The notes below the pieces were generated by a model. That model searched no databases, was not told the origin of the DNA, and saw only the letters and a program-made list of their open reading frames with translations. A program made the translations under genes and the position numbers. Below, in pieces: positions 19,343 to 29,063 of a stretch of DNA of 64,000 nucleotides. Source of the stretch: Okeania sp. SIO2B3 (GTDB lineage Bacteria; Cyanobacteriota; Cyanobacteriia; Cyanobacteriales; Microcoleaceae); NCBI RefSeq assembly GCF_010672525.1, contig NZ_JAAHGH010000003.1, forward strand, positions 62,001-126,000, given 5' to 3'. Each line of letters opens with the position of its first letter. Positions within the stretch are counted from its first letter, which is position 1.

Positions 19343-20232
19343 TATTAGTTTTTCAGAAAAATAGTTTACAGAAAATATATTAACAACTATGACAGCTAAT
19401 TGGGAGTAGAGGAGTGAGGGACTGGGAAGTAGGGGAGTAGGGGAGTGAGGGAGTGGGGGAGTAGGGGAGAATTTAATAATTGATAATGAATAATTGATAA
19501 TTACCTCTTCCTAAAAGGAAAATTTTTTCTTGTTCCTCCTTTAAAGGAGAAGTTTTAAACCTTAATTATTTGGTAAACATAAGAATAATTAGGGTTTGCT
19601 GAAAAAGTCTTTTTTAAGGAGTAGGGGAGCGGGGGAGTAGGGGAGTAGGGGAGTATGGTAGAGACGTTGCATGCAACGTCCGTACGGGAGAATTTTTTTG
19701 CCCAACTATGCGCTAAAAATGCGCTCCATGCATGAGCATGAAGAGCTGAAAACCATGTACTTTTTAAATACCTAAAAAGGCTAAAAACTTTATCTGGTAA
19801 TTATTTAAGATTTAATCAGCAAACCCTAATTAGGGTGAATTTCAATTTCGAATAAAGCCAAAAATTTATCCTTTTAGGCAACAGCTAATCTAGCAACAGG
19901 GAACAGGCAACAGGGAATAGGGAATATATAGAAAAAAAGTATTTTTGCAAAATATGAGATGCACCCAATAATTAACATGATTTTTGTGAATAGACTAACT
20001 AAAATGATATTACTCCTTACAAATAAATTCGGCTTTTTTTTATTAAAAAATATCATGTCTATCGGGAGGTATTTGTGTAAATTCAAGGGTGAATATTTAC
20101 AGGAAATTTAGGTTTTTTCTGCTCATCAGGCGAAATATTTTTGGAGAGTTACTCAAATCCCCTACTTCCCCTCCACGGTCGGGGTTAGGGGTGGGTTAAA
20201 TTCTGACTTCTGACTTCTGATTTCTGACTTCG
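19343..20232. other. Repeat-filled intergenic region
   Basis: Holds GGGGAGTAGGGGAGT runs (19420-19470), a Repeat-B copy (about 19474-19580), a MITE-A copy, and a roughly 45-bp tract at 20075-20120 (TTCAAGGGTGAATATTTACAG). That tract recurs inverted at 43083-43130. It also holds TTCTGACTTCTGA tandem repeats at 20202-20231. The 70-aa track ORF at 19874 has no support. Confidence 0.6.
19591..19827. repeat. MITE-A copy (237 bp) carrying the 28-bp palindrome
   Basis: AGGGTTTGCTGAAAAAG to TTTAATCAGCAAACCCT with AATT at both flanks. The palindrome GTAGAGACGTTGCATGCAAC lies inside at 19658-19685, apparently a nested insertion. Confidence 0.8.
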
Positions 20233-21444
20233 TTAACCCAGTTCATCAGTGATTAAACGCCTCAGAATTTCTGTAACTTCGGTTGCCATCCGAGCATCTA
20301 TTTCTACTGCTTCTTTGTCAAAATCTCCTAAAGCTTTTGCTCCTCGCAAAGTCATCGCAATAGACCTAACTTTTTGCTGATATTCAAACTGTGTAAAACA
20401 AGTATAAGTAAGTTCTGTACGTTTGCGACTGCTACTATATCCAAAACCTAATTTAGATAGAATAACAGGATATTTAATACTATTTTGAATCCCCAATTTT
20501 TCCAGAGCTACATCAACATAACGGGCAGTATCTTTACCAGCATTACGAATAAAAGGTTGCAAATTTTCCCCAGACATTCCTGGCAGTTTTGCCGACTCTG
20601 GTAAATGATAATAGCAACCAACCATTGACATAATTCTAGTTAAATCATAAGTAGCGACAGTATTTTCTCCAGGTTGTTCTGCTCGCTTTTTACTTTCTGA
20701 TACTGCACTTAATAAAACCCGATTTTCTTGTGTTATTTGGGGAGAAAAAATAAACGGTTCTTCACCATATAAACCTTGAAATTCTGTATGATTATTACCT
20801 GTCATTTCCTTTAGCCATGATTCTAAATCTACATAATTTTGAAAACATTTAAACATTGCAGCTAAAGCATTTGAACTACCAATTTTTTCTCCATAAGTAA
20901 AAATATCTTCCACAACTTCATTAAAGTCTAAATTTTTTCCATCTCCGCAGATTTTGCATTTATTAATATCGCTATTAATAGAACAAATAACATTTAAAAC
21001 TGCGATAATTTTAGTAGAACTCCAATATTGACATTTATCCAAAGAATTTCTACCTAACCAACGAGATTTAAACGGTCCGCCAGCAGTACCAGCTAGACAA
21101 ATACAAGCCTCTTTAATATCAGGATGAATAAAACTAAGAGCCTGTTCATCAATATCAGGAAGTTCGCCAACATTGGGGAAAATTTTTGCTCCAGGGATTG
21201 CTAAATTAGACAGTCTAGTTAAATGTTCTGGATAATTTTCTACCTGGTTTTGATAGGGAGAATTTTTAATGCCTTTATCCAGAAAAGCTAGTTTATAACT
21301 GTTAAAACCAGCCTCAGCTTTTAAGAAGTCGTTATATACTTTTTCTCGGTCAATTGCTAGTAGTAGAGTAAATGCTTCTTTTTGACCAAAAGAGGCAAAA
21401 AGCTCTACCACTATATTGATAATTTTATCGTTGATATCTTCCAT
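20233..21444 (-). CDS. Unassigned 403-aa protein
   Basis: I do not recognise a named family with confidence. The track start (21480) is a TTG; the first in-frame ATG is at 21444 (MEDINDKIINIVVELF), which I prefer. Features: an SSTK motif in CQYWSSTKIIAVLNVI near residue 145-155; a CKICGDGK pair of cysteines; a segment YDLTRIMSMVGCYYHLPESAKLPG; and a late KLGFGYSSSRKRTEL. The SxxK and later segments faintly recall serine beta-lactamase-like folds, but this is weak. No signal peptide or membrane segment is seen. The gene is of interest because a fragment of a homologous sequence occurs at 25.0-25.1 kb. Heptad-like TTCTGACTTC repeats lie just past its stop. Confidence 0.6.
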   Translation of the reverse strand: MEDINDKIINIVVELFASFGQKEAFTLLLAIDREKVYNDFLKAEAGFNSYKLAFLDKGIKNSPYQNQVENYPEHLTRLSNLAIPGAKIFPNVGELPDIDEQALSFIHPDIKEACICLAGTAGGPFKSRWLGRNSLDKCQYWSSTKIIAVLNVICSINSDINKCKICGDGKNLDFNEVVEDIFTYGEKIGSSNALAAMFKCFQNYVDLESWLKEMTGNNHTEFQGLYGEEPFIFSPQITQENRVLLSAVSESKKRAEQPGENTVATYDLTRIMSMVGCYYHLPESAKLPGMSGENLQPFIRNAGKDTARYVDVALEKLGIQNSIKYPVILSKLGFGYSSSRKRTELTYTCFTQFEYQQKVRSIAMTLRGAKALGDFDKEAVEIDARMATEVTEILRRLITDELG

Positions 21445-22316
21445 AATTTGAGTTGGTAAAAATACAAATACATCGATCAAAGAGTTATTTTTTTTGCTAC
21501 TACTATTATATTTGTTAATCTTGATGATTCATATGTAATTTCATCTTAATTTTGTATTAGTTAAAAATCTATAGCTAACTAGAAACTTTAAATCATAAAG
21601 TAAGCATTCAGCTATTAGCAGTCAGCTATTCCTTTGAAATACTAGGTAAACAGCAATTAATAATAGACATCTGGCGGTCATCAAAAATCAAATCAATTAT
21701 CGCGAAAAATCATCAATTCTTTCCCTCTACTCTGTAGGGAGGTTGCATGCAACCTCCCTACTCCCTATTTTCTGGAGAGGTCTAATGAATTATTACTTCT
21801 AAAGTGGGATAAGGAAACTTTGGCAATAACTTTTTGTTCTTTCTCAATTCCTTAATGATAGGTTTAATTACTGGTGGCTAATTATTGGATAATTATTACC
21901 ATTAGTAGATTATAACAGGTAAAAAAACAAACTTAATATAATTTTGGTGTTGCACAGTGACAAATGATTTGATATTTTTGATGAACAGTATTTTGGATTT
22001 GAGAATTGCTATAATGATCAATCTGAGTTTTTTTTACTCAAAGTATAAACTAATTTTTAGCAATATCATTATATCATGTACAACCCCATAATTTTAGAGT
22101 CAAAAAAGCATTATTCAATACCTGAAATTAATTAAAAATCATATTCTATTTTTGAGATAATTTTTAAGATAAAATATCTCAAGTGCTTATTTGACAGTAA
22201 AAATCAGCTATTTTCACTATTAAGCGATCGCTACTCATTAGCTAGAGTACTAAAAAACTATATTGCAAGTCATACTAACTTTTCCCCATAACTTTTATTC
22301 GTATTGTAAACCAATT

Positions 22317-22817
22317 AGGGTTTGCGTATGGAAAGTCTTTTAGTAGAGGTAGGAGACAGGAGACAACCCACCCCTCGCCCCTCCCCCTCCCAACCCACCC
22401 CTAACCCCTCCCAGGAGGGGAAGAAAGGAGAAATGGGAATTTACCGAATTATTAATTATTAATTATTAATAATTAAATAATTATGGTTTAAAGCCTCCCC
22501 TTTTAAGGGGAAAAATGCGGTTGAGGGATGGCGAGGTCCCCTCGCCATATCCAATCAACCAAGAGAAGAAATAATATCTCCTTATATTCAATTACGTAAC
22601 GGTTTTAACCAGAGGTAATTATCAATTATCCATTATCAATTATCAATTAATGAAAGGAGGTAAGAGCGGGCGTTTTTTCCCTTAATTTTTCGGCCCAAAT
22701 CTTGACCAAAATCCGCTCCTAATTGAATAATTACCACTTAAAACCTCGAACTTTTTGATACTTAAAAAGGCACTTACCTTTATCTATAAAGACTTTTAGA
22801 TTTAATCAGCAGAGCAA
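22317..22817. repeat. MITE-A copy with Repeat-B nested inside
   Basis: Left end AGGGTTTGCGTATGGAAAGTC is intact; the right end TTTAATCAGCAGAGCAA is degenerate. A long Repeat-B variant (about 22442-22660, with CCCCTTTTAAGGGG) sits inside, giving about 500 bp in place of about 250. Confidence 0.65.
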
Positions 22818-22889
22818 TAATTAAAACAACAAAATCATTGAGATGATCAAAAAAGACATACTCATGAACTTAGTTGATCGCTCATTATT

Positions 22890-23035
22890 TTGACTTACCG
22901 AAAAATTGTGGTTTAAAGCCTCCCCTTTTAAGGGGATAATAAATAAAAATCTTCATGATTAGTCAATCCTCTTTTTTTCAAGGAGAGGTAATTATTAATT
23001 ATTCATTATTAATTATTCATTATTAATTATTGAAA
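22890..23035 (+). repeat. Repeat-B copy
   Basis: TTACCGAAAAATTGTGGTTT, CCTCCCCTTTTAAGGGGATA, AGTCAATCCTCTTTTTTTCA, AGGAGAGGTAATTATTAATT. This is one of the least degraded copies and defines the family consensus; 55198-55336 is nearly identical. Confidence 0.8.
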
Positions 23036-23323
23036 GCACTTTTTAGGAAGAGTGAGGTACAGTTTTAAAATTAATCTTTTTTCCCCTACTCCCTATTCCC
23101 TACTCCCTACTCCCTAAAGTCCTCAAATTTTGTACCCGATCAACTCCAACACTGCTGTAATTTATAGCCATTCGTTCAGAATTTGTGAAAAATTTGAGAA
23201 TAGTTAATATTAACTAAAAAAAAATCAAATCCTGACATTACCTCACAAATATCACTTCTAGTCAGATTCAAAATGTTACAACTGAAATAGGATTACTATA
23301 TAGATTTTACAAAACTTTAAACG

Positions 23324-24943
23324 ATGTTCAACGTAACAAAGATTTCCTCTTTACCCAAGCTCAAGTCCACATTACCAACAGGATTCGTATTTGGAGCTGC
23401 AATGGTAGTAGCGATCGCCAGTGCAACTGCAATTTATCAACTCAATCATATAACAGAAAAGAGTAGTAATGCCAGACTACTCTTAACTCAATTAAAAGAG
23501 CAAGTTAGCCGACTTAATTCTCTAGAATGGGAAGGTATTTCCAAAGGTGAAATAGATCAAAACTTAACTGAAGAACTTGCTGAAAATAAAGAAAATACCG
23601 ATGCAATTATTCAAGGAATTCAAGAACTTGAAGAACAGGACTATCTGAAAAATCTTTGGGAGCTATATACCAGTTATCAAGCCAAAATGGAAAGCTCCCT
23701 GGAGCTAATTGCTCAGAGAAAAATTCAGGAAGCAATAGAGATTAATGCCAATGAAATTGATGAAATTTATGATGAGCTATACGATGAAATTCAAACCTTA
23801 GAAAAAGGCTATATAGAACAGCATCAGCAAACCAGAAAACTTGCGGATCTTGGAACCACCTTTACCTTAATTATGGCAGCCCTTGTGATTGGTATTTTAT
23901 CCTACATATTTAGTAAAAGATTGTTGAACAAAAATCAGGAATTAAAAGTTGCCTTAATCAATCTTCAACAAGCACAAAATCAATTAATCCAACGAGAAAA
24001 AATGGCCGCGTTAGGACAACTAATTGCCGGAATTGCCCATGAAATCAATAACCCCCTCGGCGCAATTCAAGCCTCAGCAAACAACACCGATAAAGCTTTA
24101 AAAGAATTCCTTGATGAACTCCCCCATTTAGATCAATTTCTCAGTAGCCAAGAACAAAACCATCTTTTTCAACTCATCAATTGCGTACTCAAAAACAAAC
24201 CTTCTATTGCCTCTCAAGAAACTCGCGCCCTCAAGCGTAGAATTACAGCTCAACTTCGAGAAAATGACATTAAAAATGCTCGATATATAGCAGACCTCCT
24301 AGCAGACATGGGAGTTCCGGAAACCCCCGAGCTGTGGCTACCCATACTCAAGAGCGAACGGGGAGAATGGGCCACAGAATTGGCCTATAACTTAGCCTCC
24401 TCCTGTACAAACAATCAGATTATCCTCCGTGCCGTGGAACGCTGCTCCAAAACCATTTTTGCTCTCAAAAGCTACGCTCGTTTTCAGCCTTCTGGAAAGA
24501 AGCAGTTGGTCAAAGTAGTTAATGGCCTAGAAACAGTATTAGAAATTTATCATAATCAACTCAAACGTAATATCCATGTAATTCGAGACTATGAGGAAAT
24601 TCCTGATATCTGGGGATATACCGACGAACTGATTCAGGTGTGGACAAACCTAGTCCACAATGCCATTCAAGCCATGGAATCAGGAGGGACACTAACAATT
24701 GTCACTCGTAAACAGGAAAATGGCATTCAGGTGAGTATTCAGGACACCGGGTTGGGAATACCGCCAGAAGTACAGTCCAAAATATTTGATGCCTTTTTCA
24801 CCACCAAGTCAGCAGGTGAGGGAAGTGGTTTGGGACTCCACATTTGTCAGAAAATAATTAACAAACATCAAGGAAAGATTACAGTGGACAGTAAACCAGG
24901 ATATACATTATTCTGTATAGAGTTGCCTATTGGTTCTTCTTAA
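23324..24943 (+). CDS. Membrane sensor histidine kinase
   Basis: Autophosphorylating sensor of 539 aa. The first TM is at about 21-40 and the second at about 177-197; between them lies an acidic helical sensor domain of four-helix-bundle type. The H-box is GIAHEINNPLGAIQ with phospho-acceptor His239. An insertion of roughly 120 residues separates the H-box from the second dimerisation helix (VERCSKTIFALKSYARF), a variant I know from other cyanobacterial kinases. HATPase_c follows: N-box LVHNAIQAM (Asn446), DTGLGIPP near 473, and GEGSGLGLHICQKI. Two response regulators lie downstream on the same strand, so its partners are probably those. ATG 23324 has no strong ribosome-binding site. The 3' 280 bp are duplicated just downstream. 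Confidence 0.92.
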   Translation: MFNVTKISSLPKLKSTLPTGFVFGAAMVVAIASATAIYQLNHITEKSSNARLLLTQLKEQVSRLNSLEWEGISKGEIDQNLTEELAENKENTDAIIQGIQELEEQDYLKNLWELYTSYQAKMESSLELIAQRKIQEAIEINANEIDEIYDELYDEIQTLEKGYIEQHQQTRKLADLGTTFTLIMAALVIGILSYIFSKRLLNKNQELKVALINLQQAQNQLIQREKMAALGQLIAGIAHEINNPLGAIQASANNTDKALKEFLDELPHLDQFLSSQEQNHLFQLINCVLKNKPSIASQETRALKRRITAQLRENDIKNARYIADLLADMGVPETPELWLPILKSERGEWATELAYNLASSCTNNQIILRAVERCSKTIFALKSYARFQPSGKKQLVKVVNGLETVLEIYHNQLKRNIHVIRDYEEIPDIWGYTDELIQVWTNLVHNAIQAMESGGTLTIVTRKQENGIQVSIQDTGLGIPPEVQSKIFDAFFTTKSAGEGSGLGLHICQKIINKHQGKITVDSKPGYTLFCIELPIGSS

Positions 24944-25004
24944 ATTTTAAAATTTTTTATTTGTGGAGATTGAGTTAATCAAAGAATCACAATATAACTG
25001 AGAA

Positions 25005-25110
25005 TTACCAATTTTTTCTGCATAATTAATAATATCTTCCACAACTTCATTAAAATCTAAATTTTCCCCACCACTTCAAATTTTGCAACTATTAATATTG
25101 CCATAAAAAT
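25005..25110 (-). pseudogene. Scrap homologous to the 403-aa gene
   Basis: The tract AATATCTTCCACAACTTCAT (25031-25050) and its flanks match 20885-20990 within the 403-aa gene over about 100 bp with few differences. The rest of the gene is missing. The fragment lies between the kinase and the duplicated kinase tail. Confidence 0.75.
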
Positions 25111-25129
25111 ATTAAATTGGTTGTGGAAA

Positions 25130-25462
25130 AATCATCATACACCAAAAAATTATAACTGAACATAGAATTACTATATCATTGCCATTCAAGCCATGGAATC
25201 TGGAGGGACACTAACCATTGCCACTCAGAAACAGGAAAATGGCATTCAGGTGAGTATTCAGGACACCGGGTTGGGAATACCGCCAGAAGTGGAGTCCAAA
25301 ATATTTGATGCCTTTTTCACCACCAAGTCAGCAGGTGAGGGAAGTGGTTTGGAACTCCACATTTGTCAGAAAATAATTAACAAACATCAAGGAAAGATTA
25401 CAGTGGACAGTAAACCAGGATATACATTATTCTGTATACAGTTACCTATTAGTTCTCCTTAA
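25130..25462 (+). pseudogene. Internally deleted second histidine kinase
   Basis: 25180-25462 repeats 24660-24943 at very high identity and encodes the last part of HATPase_c (DTGLGIPP retained; GSGLGL changed to GSGLEL). The preceding bases TATAACTGAACATAGAATTACTATAT resemble the region just upstream of the intact kinase start (ACAACTGAAATAGGATTACTATAT at 23279). So this looks like a tandem kinase copy that lost about 1.3 kb from its start to the middle of the ATPase domain. The 89-aa track ORF lacks the H-box and N-box and cannot be a kinase. Confidence 0.8.
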
Positions 25463-25491
25463 CTTTTTAATCTGTGGAGCAAGATTAAAGT

Positions 25492-25884
25492 ATGTGTGAT
25501 ACAGCCATTCTCTGTGTAGATGATGAAATGCCTATTCTCAAGGTTCTCAAGGAACAACTACAACGTTGCTTCGGCAATAAGTATATTTATGAGGTTGCTC
25601 AAAGTGCTGAAGAAGCATGGGTTGTAATTGATGAGTTAGAAGAGGAAGACATTAAAATTCTGGCCATTGTTTCTGATTGGCTGATGCCTAATGTCAAAGG
25701 TGATGTATTTTTAACCCAGGTACATCAACGTTTTCCAAACGTAGTTACCGTGATGCTGACCGGACAAGCTGACGAAGCCGCCATTGAGCGAGCTAGAGAA
25801 CAAGCCAACCTTTATGCTTGCATCCATAAACCCTGGACAGAAGAACAATTGCAGCAAATTATTAGTAAAGCTTTAAATCGCTAA
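25492..25884 (+). CDS. Single-domain response regulator
   Basis: Product of 130 aa, one REC domain only. Acidic pocket CVDDE at 5-9, phospho-acceptor Asp in VSDWLMP at about 64, switch Thr in MLTGQAD, and conserved Lys in HKPW. It has no output domain, so it probably relays phosphate or acts by protein contact. It follows the kinase remnant by 29 bp and precedes a REC-PAS-GGDEF gene. The close resemblance of LTGQAD and KPW motifs to the next gene suggests that the two receivers take phosphate from the same kinase. Confidence 0.92.
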   Translation: MCDTAILCVDDEMPILKVLKEQLQRCFGNKYIYEVAQSAEEAWVVIDELEEEDIKILAIVSDWLMPNVKGDVFLTQVHQRFPNVVTVMLTGQADEAAIERAREQANLYACIHKPWTEEQLQQIISKALNR

Positions 25885-25980
25885 GCTGTTCAGCATTTAG
25901 TTTTGAAATGAGAATAGCATATTTAACAAAGGGTGTCGGGCCTTTAAAATAAAAATTAAAACCCACTACAGCTTTAGAAA

Positions 25981-27324
25981 ATGAAAGCAGCAATTATTTG
26001 TGTTGACGATGAGTGGACAATACTTACAACTTTGGGACAACAACTCAAGCGCTATTTTGGTAAAAACTATGAAATTGAGTTAGCCAATAGTGGTGCAGAA
26101 GCACTTTCACTCTGTGCAGAATTGACAGCAGAAGGTTTAGAAATTCCTCTAGTGATTTCCGATCAACGGATGCAAGGAATGGAAGGGGATACATTGTTGA
26201 TTCAACTCCACAACCTTTATCCCAAAATGTTAAAAATCATGCTGACTGGGCAAGCTGATGCTGATTCAGTAGGGAATGTTGTCAATGCTGCCGCTTTATA
26301 CCGCTATATCCGTAAACCTTGGGATGAAACGGATTTAATTCTCACAGTTGCTGAAGCCTTGCGAAGCTTTGAGCAAGAACAACAACTTGCTTATCAAAAT
26401 ACGCTACTCAAGGAAATTAATGCCAAGTTAGAAAGCTCTTTATCATTACTATTAGCGAGTTTAGAAGCAACAATTGATGGAGTTCTGGTTTTGGACTTTG
26501 CCGGAAAAGTGGTCAGTTTTAATCAAAAGTTTGCTGCAATTTGGAATTTGCCTGCCTCAACCTCAACGGATGATAGCCAAAAGTTAGTTGATTTGATTTT
26601 AGAACCATTAATAGAAGCAGATGCGATCGCCTTTCAAGCATTACTTATGGAAGAGAATATCAAAAAACGGGATTTATTAAGATTAAAAAATGGTAATGTG
26701 ATTGAGTATTATTTACAGCCTCAACAGTTGGCAGGTAAAATTGTCGGGCAGGTATGGAGTTTCCGAGATGTAACTCAAGAAAAGCGAACAGAAGAAACCT
26801 TTAAACATCAAGCATTGCATGATCCTCTCACTAACCTCCCGAATCGAGCTTTATTCGATCAGAAACTTTCCGAAGCCCTAACCTATGCAGCTTATCACTC
26901 AGAAACCATGGCAATGATGTTTCTTGATTTAGATCGGTTTAAGGAAGTTAATGATACATTCGGTCACTCAGTAGGAGACCTATTGTTACAGGGTGTTATT
27001 AAGCGTCTTGTCAGCTGTCTCAGGGAAGTTGATTTGATCGCGCGTTGGGGAGGAGATGAATTTGCGATCGTCTTGCCCCAAATTCGCTCTCGAAAGGATG
27101 CCGGAGAGATTGCTCATAGATTAGTTACAGCTCTGCAACCCGAATTTATTCTGGAAGGCCATCGTATTCATGCCACAGTTAGCATTGGAATAGCAGTGTA
27201 TCCTGATGATGGTTTAGATAGTGGCACATTACTCCGGAGTGCCGATCGAGCGTTGTACCACGCCAAAAAATCTGGGCGCAACAATTATTCTAGTTTAGAG
27301 CAACTTACCGAAAAGCTAGGTTAA
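25981..27324 (+). CDS. REC-PAS-GGDEF diguanylate cyclase response regulator
   Basis: Makes cyclic di-GMP from GTP under phosphorylation control. It has 447 aa. REC spans 1-125 (CVDDE, VISDQRM with the acceptor Asp, MLTGQAD, RKPWDE). A PAS-like domain lies at about 155-265 (LEATIDGVLVLDFAGKVVSFN). The GGDEF domain starts at DPLTNLPNRALF. The active-site loop RWGGDEF begins near 355, so it is catalytically competent. The RxxD inhibitory site REVD sits five residues upstream of GGDEF, predicting product inhibition. No EAL domain is present. The gene completes a kinase, REC, REC-GGDEF cluster on one strand. Confidence 0.94.
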   Translation: MKAAIICVDDEWTILTTLGQQLKRYFGKNYEIELANSGAEALSLCAELTAEGLEIPLVISDQRMQGMEGDTLLIQLHNLYPKMLKIMLTGQADADSVGNVVNAAALYRYIRKPWDETDLILTVAEALRSFEQEQQLAYQNTLLKEINAKLESSLSLLLASLEATIDGVLVLDFAGKVVSFNQKFAAIWNLPASTSTDDSQKLVDLILEPLIEADAIAFQALLMEENIKKRDLLRLKNGNVIEYYLQPQQLAGKIVGQVWSFRDVTQEKRTEETFKHQALHDPLTNLPNRALFDQKLSEALTYAAYHSETMAMMFLDLDRFKEVNDTFGHSVGDLLLQGVIKRLVSCLREVDLIARWGGDEFAIVLPQIRSRKDAGEIAHRLVTALQPEFILEGHRIHATVSIGIAVYPDDGLDSGTLLRSADRALYHAKKSGRNNYSSLEQLTEKLG

Positions 27325-27427
27325 GCTCTTTCTTGAGTGGGGGAGTGGGGGAGCATTGACTTAATCAAAGAATAACGATATAATACGTATTTAAGCATAC
27401 TTTTAGACAGGCTGCGCTAACTCGTAC

Positions 27428-28580
27428 ATGAAATCCATTAGAACCAAACTCAAATTAAATAATAAGCAGAAAACTCTGATGGCTCAACACGCGGGCTACT
27501 CTCGATGGTGCTATAACTGGGGTAAAAGGTTTGTGGAATGCTGCTTACAAGGATGGTTTCAAGCCAAACGCTTCCTGCGGAATGCTGCGCAAACGTAAGC
27601 TCAGAGATGTGTTTACCAATCACACAAAACCTCTTTATCCCTGGATGAAAAACTTGTCGTCTAAAGTTTATCAATATGCTTTTATCAACTTATCTGAAGC
27701 GTTTAAAAGGTTCTTTAAAGGATTAGGTAAATATCCAAGATTTAAGAAGAAAGGTAGGTCTGATTCATTTCCTTCGGAATGCTTCCCTACGGGATGCTAC
27801 GCAAACGCAAACACAATTGAAAACCAGTGGAAAGCCAATAGAATTAAACGGATGGAATCATAAATTACCTTTTATTGGTATGGTCAAAACTTATGAACAA
27901 GAGTGAGGCAACAGTTCAAAAAATAACTATTAGTAGGCAAGCAGGAGATTGGTATATTAGCTTTAGCTTTGAATTTCATCCTCACACCATACCCAAAAAA
28001 ACTGATGTTATAGGTGTAGATTTAGGTGTAAAAACCTTAGCCACTTTAAGTGATGGTAAGGTGTTTCCTAGCATAAAACCATATAGAAAAGCTGAGAAAA
28101 AACTGACTAAGTTGCAACGTCAAGTTAGTCGAAAACTCAAGTATTCAAAGAATTGGTACAAAGCTGTAATCAAGTTAGCGATCGCAGCATAGACGAGTAG
28201 CTAATATCCGCAAAGATGCACTTGATCAACTGACAACTTACGCAAGCCTTGAATCACGGCAGTGTTGTCATAGAAGATTTGAACGTTCGCGGAATGTTGG
28301 CTAATCATAAGCTAGCTAAAATCAGTTAGCAGATAGTGATTTTATGAGTTTAGGCGACAGCTTAAATATAAATGCGAATGGTACGGAAGTGAATAAGTAG
28401 TAGTAGATAGATTTTTTCCATCGTCAAAGACTTGCTCAAACTGTGGTCACGTTCAAGATATGCCATTAAATCTGAGAACTTATGATTGCCCTGAATGTGG
28501 CTTATCAATGGATAGAGATTTAAACGCCAGTATAAATTTAACAAATGCGGTCGGCTTGACCGTCAATGCCTGTGGATGAG
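27428..28580 (+). pseudogene. Broken TnpB (IS200/IS605 OrfB-type) gene
   Basis: RNA-guided nuclease relic of a transposon, read in several frames. From ATG 27428: KSIRTKLKLNNKQKTLM; then YPWMKNLSSKVYQYAFINLSEAF, IGVDLGVKTLATLSDG (RuvC Asp), VIEDLNVRGMLANH (RuvC Glu), a zinc finger CSNCGHVQDM...CPECG and DRDLNASINLTN. At least three frameshifts or stops. Two short palindromic inserts lie inside the coding frame at 27571-27594 (SCGMLRKR) and 27768-27809 (PSECFPTGCYANAN). No TnpA is nearby. Confidence 0.85.
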
Positions 28581-28676
28581 TAGCTGCCGACGGTCTCAGT
28601 GGAAGCAGGAAGTAAACATTAAAATATCACGCTATGTGACGTTTTATATCAGTTTTATGAAGCAGTAGGACTAATT

Positions 28677-29035
28677 AGGGTCTGCTGAAAAAATTGGCTG
28701 GTGGGAGTAAGACACGGGGACGTGGAGACGCGGAGACGGGTCGATTTGTGGGGGAACAGGCAACGGTTTCGACCATTTTATGTGAAGAAATTTTCTTGAT
28801 TTTCAGCAGAAAATTTCAGTAAATTGATGCCAATAAGAGCCATAAACTTAGAGATAAACTGAATATAAAAAGCTCAATTACCGTAAGCTATCCTGACTTT
28901 TATAGCAATGTGCGCTGGCATATTTACAAATTGCAGGAGGTGTCCAATAGCTAAAAGCCTTATATTATCAGCAATTTATTCCCCCAGATGAGCTGTTGCC
29001 TGCGCACAGCGCTATAACTTTATTCAGCAAACCCT
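28677..29035. repeat. MITE-A copy with MITE-C nested
   Basis: AGGGTCTGCTGAAAAA to TTATTCAGCAAACCCT, AATT on both sides. The insert 28901-29016 accounts for the extra length. The right end lies only 28 bp before the ApeA-like start codon, so it replaced whatever stood upstream of that gene's ribosome-binding site. Confidence 0.8.
28901..29016. repeat. MITE-C copy 1 (116 bp)
   Basis: Ends TATAGCAATGTGCGC and GCGCACAGCGCTATA are imperfect inverted repeats. The interior CTGGCATATTTACAAATT..GTCCAATAGCTAAAAG recurs at 40439-40568 with the same ends. Confidence 0.8.
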
Positions 29036-29063
29036 AATTAAAAAATCTTGAAAGAGAGTAAAA

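Larger units (their letters stand above)
21481..23323. other. Long non-coding region of layered repeats
   Basis: Contains CAGCTATTAGCAGTCAGC at 21607-21630 and the 28-bp palindrome at 21734-21761. A scrap of the same transposase as in the first kilobase (TTAATTACTGGTGGCTAATTAT) lies at about 21868-21935. One MITE-A copy with a nested Repeat-B and a second Repeat-B (22890-23035) follow. The histidine kinase promoter region is the last 200 bp. Confidence 0.65.

Noticed and set aside
20233-21444. Assigning the 403-aa gene as a beta-lactamase or penicillin-binding protein
   Set aside because: Only an SxxK-like motif and vague later similarity; no clear SxN or KTG motif, no signal peptide. Left unassigned.
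25193-25462. 89-aa ORF as a small ATPase protein
   Set aside because: It is a duplicated kinase tail without H-box or N-box and with a changed ATP-lid glycine.
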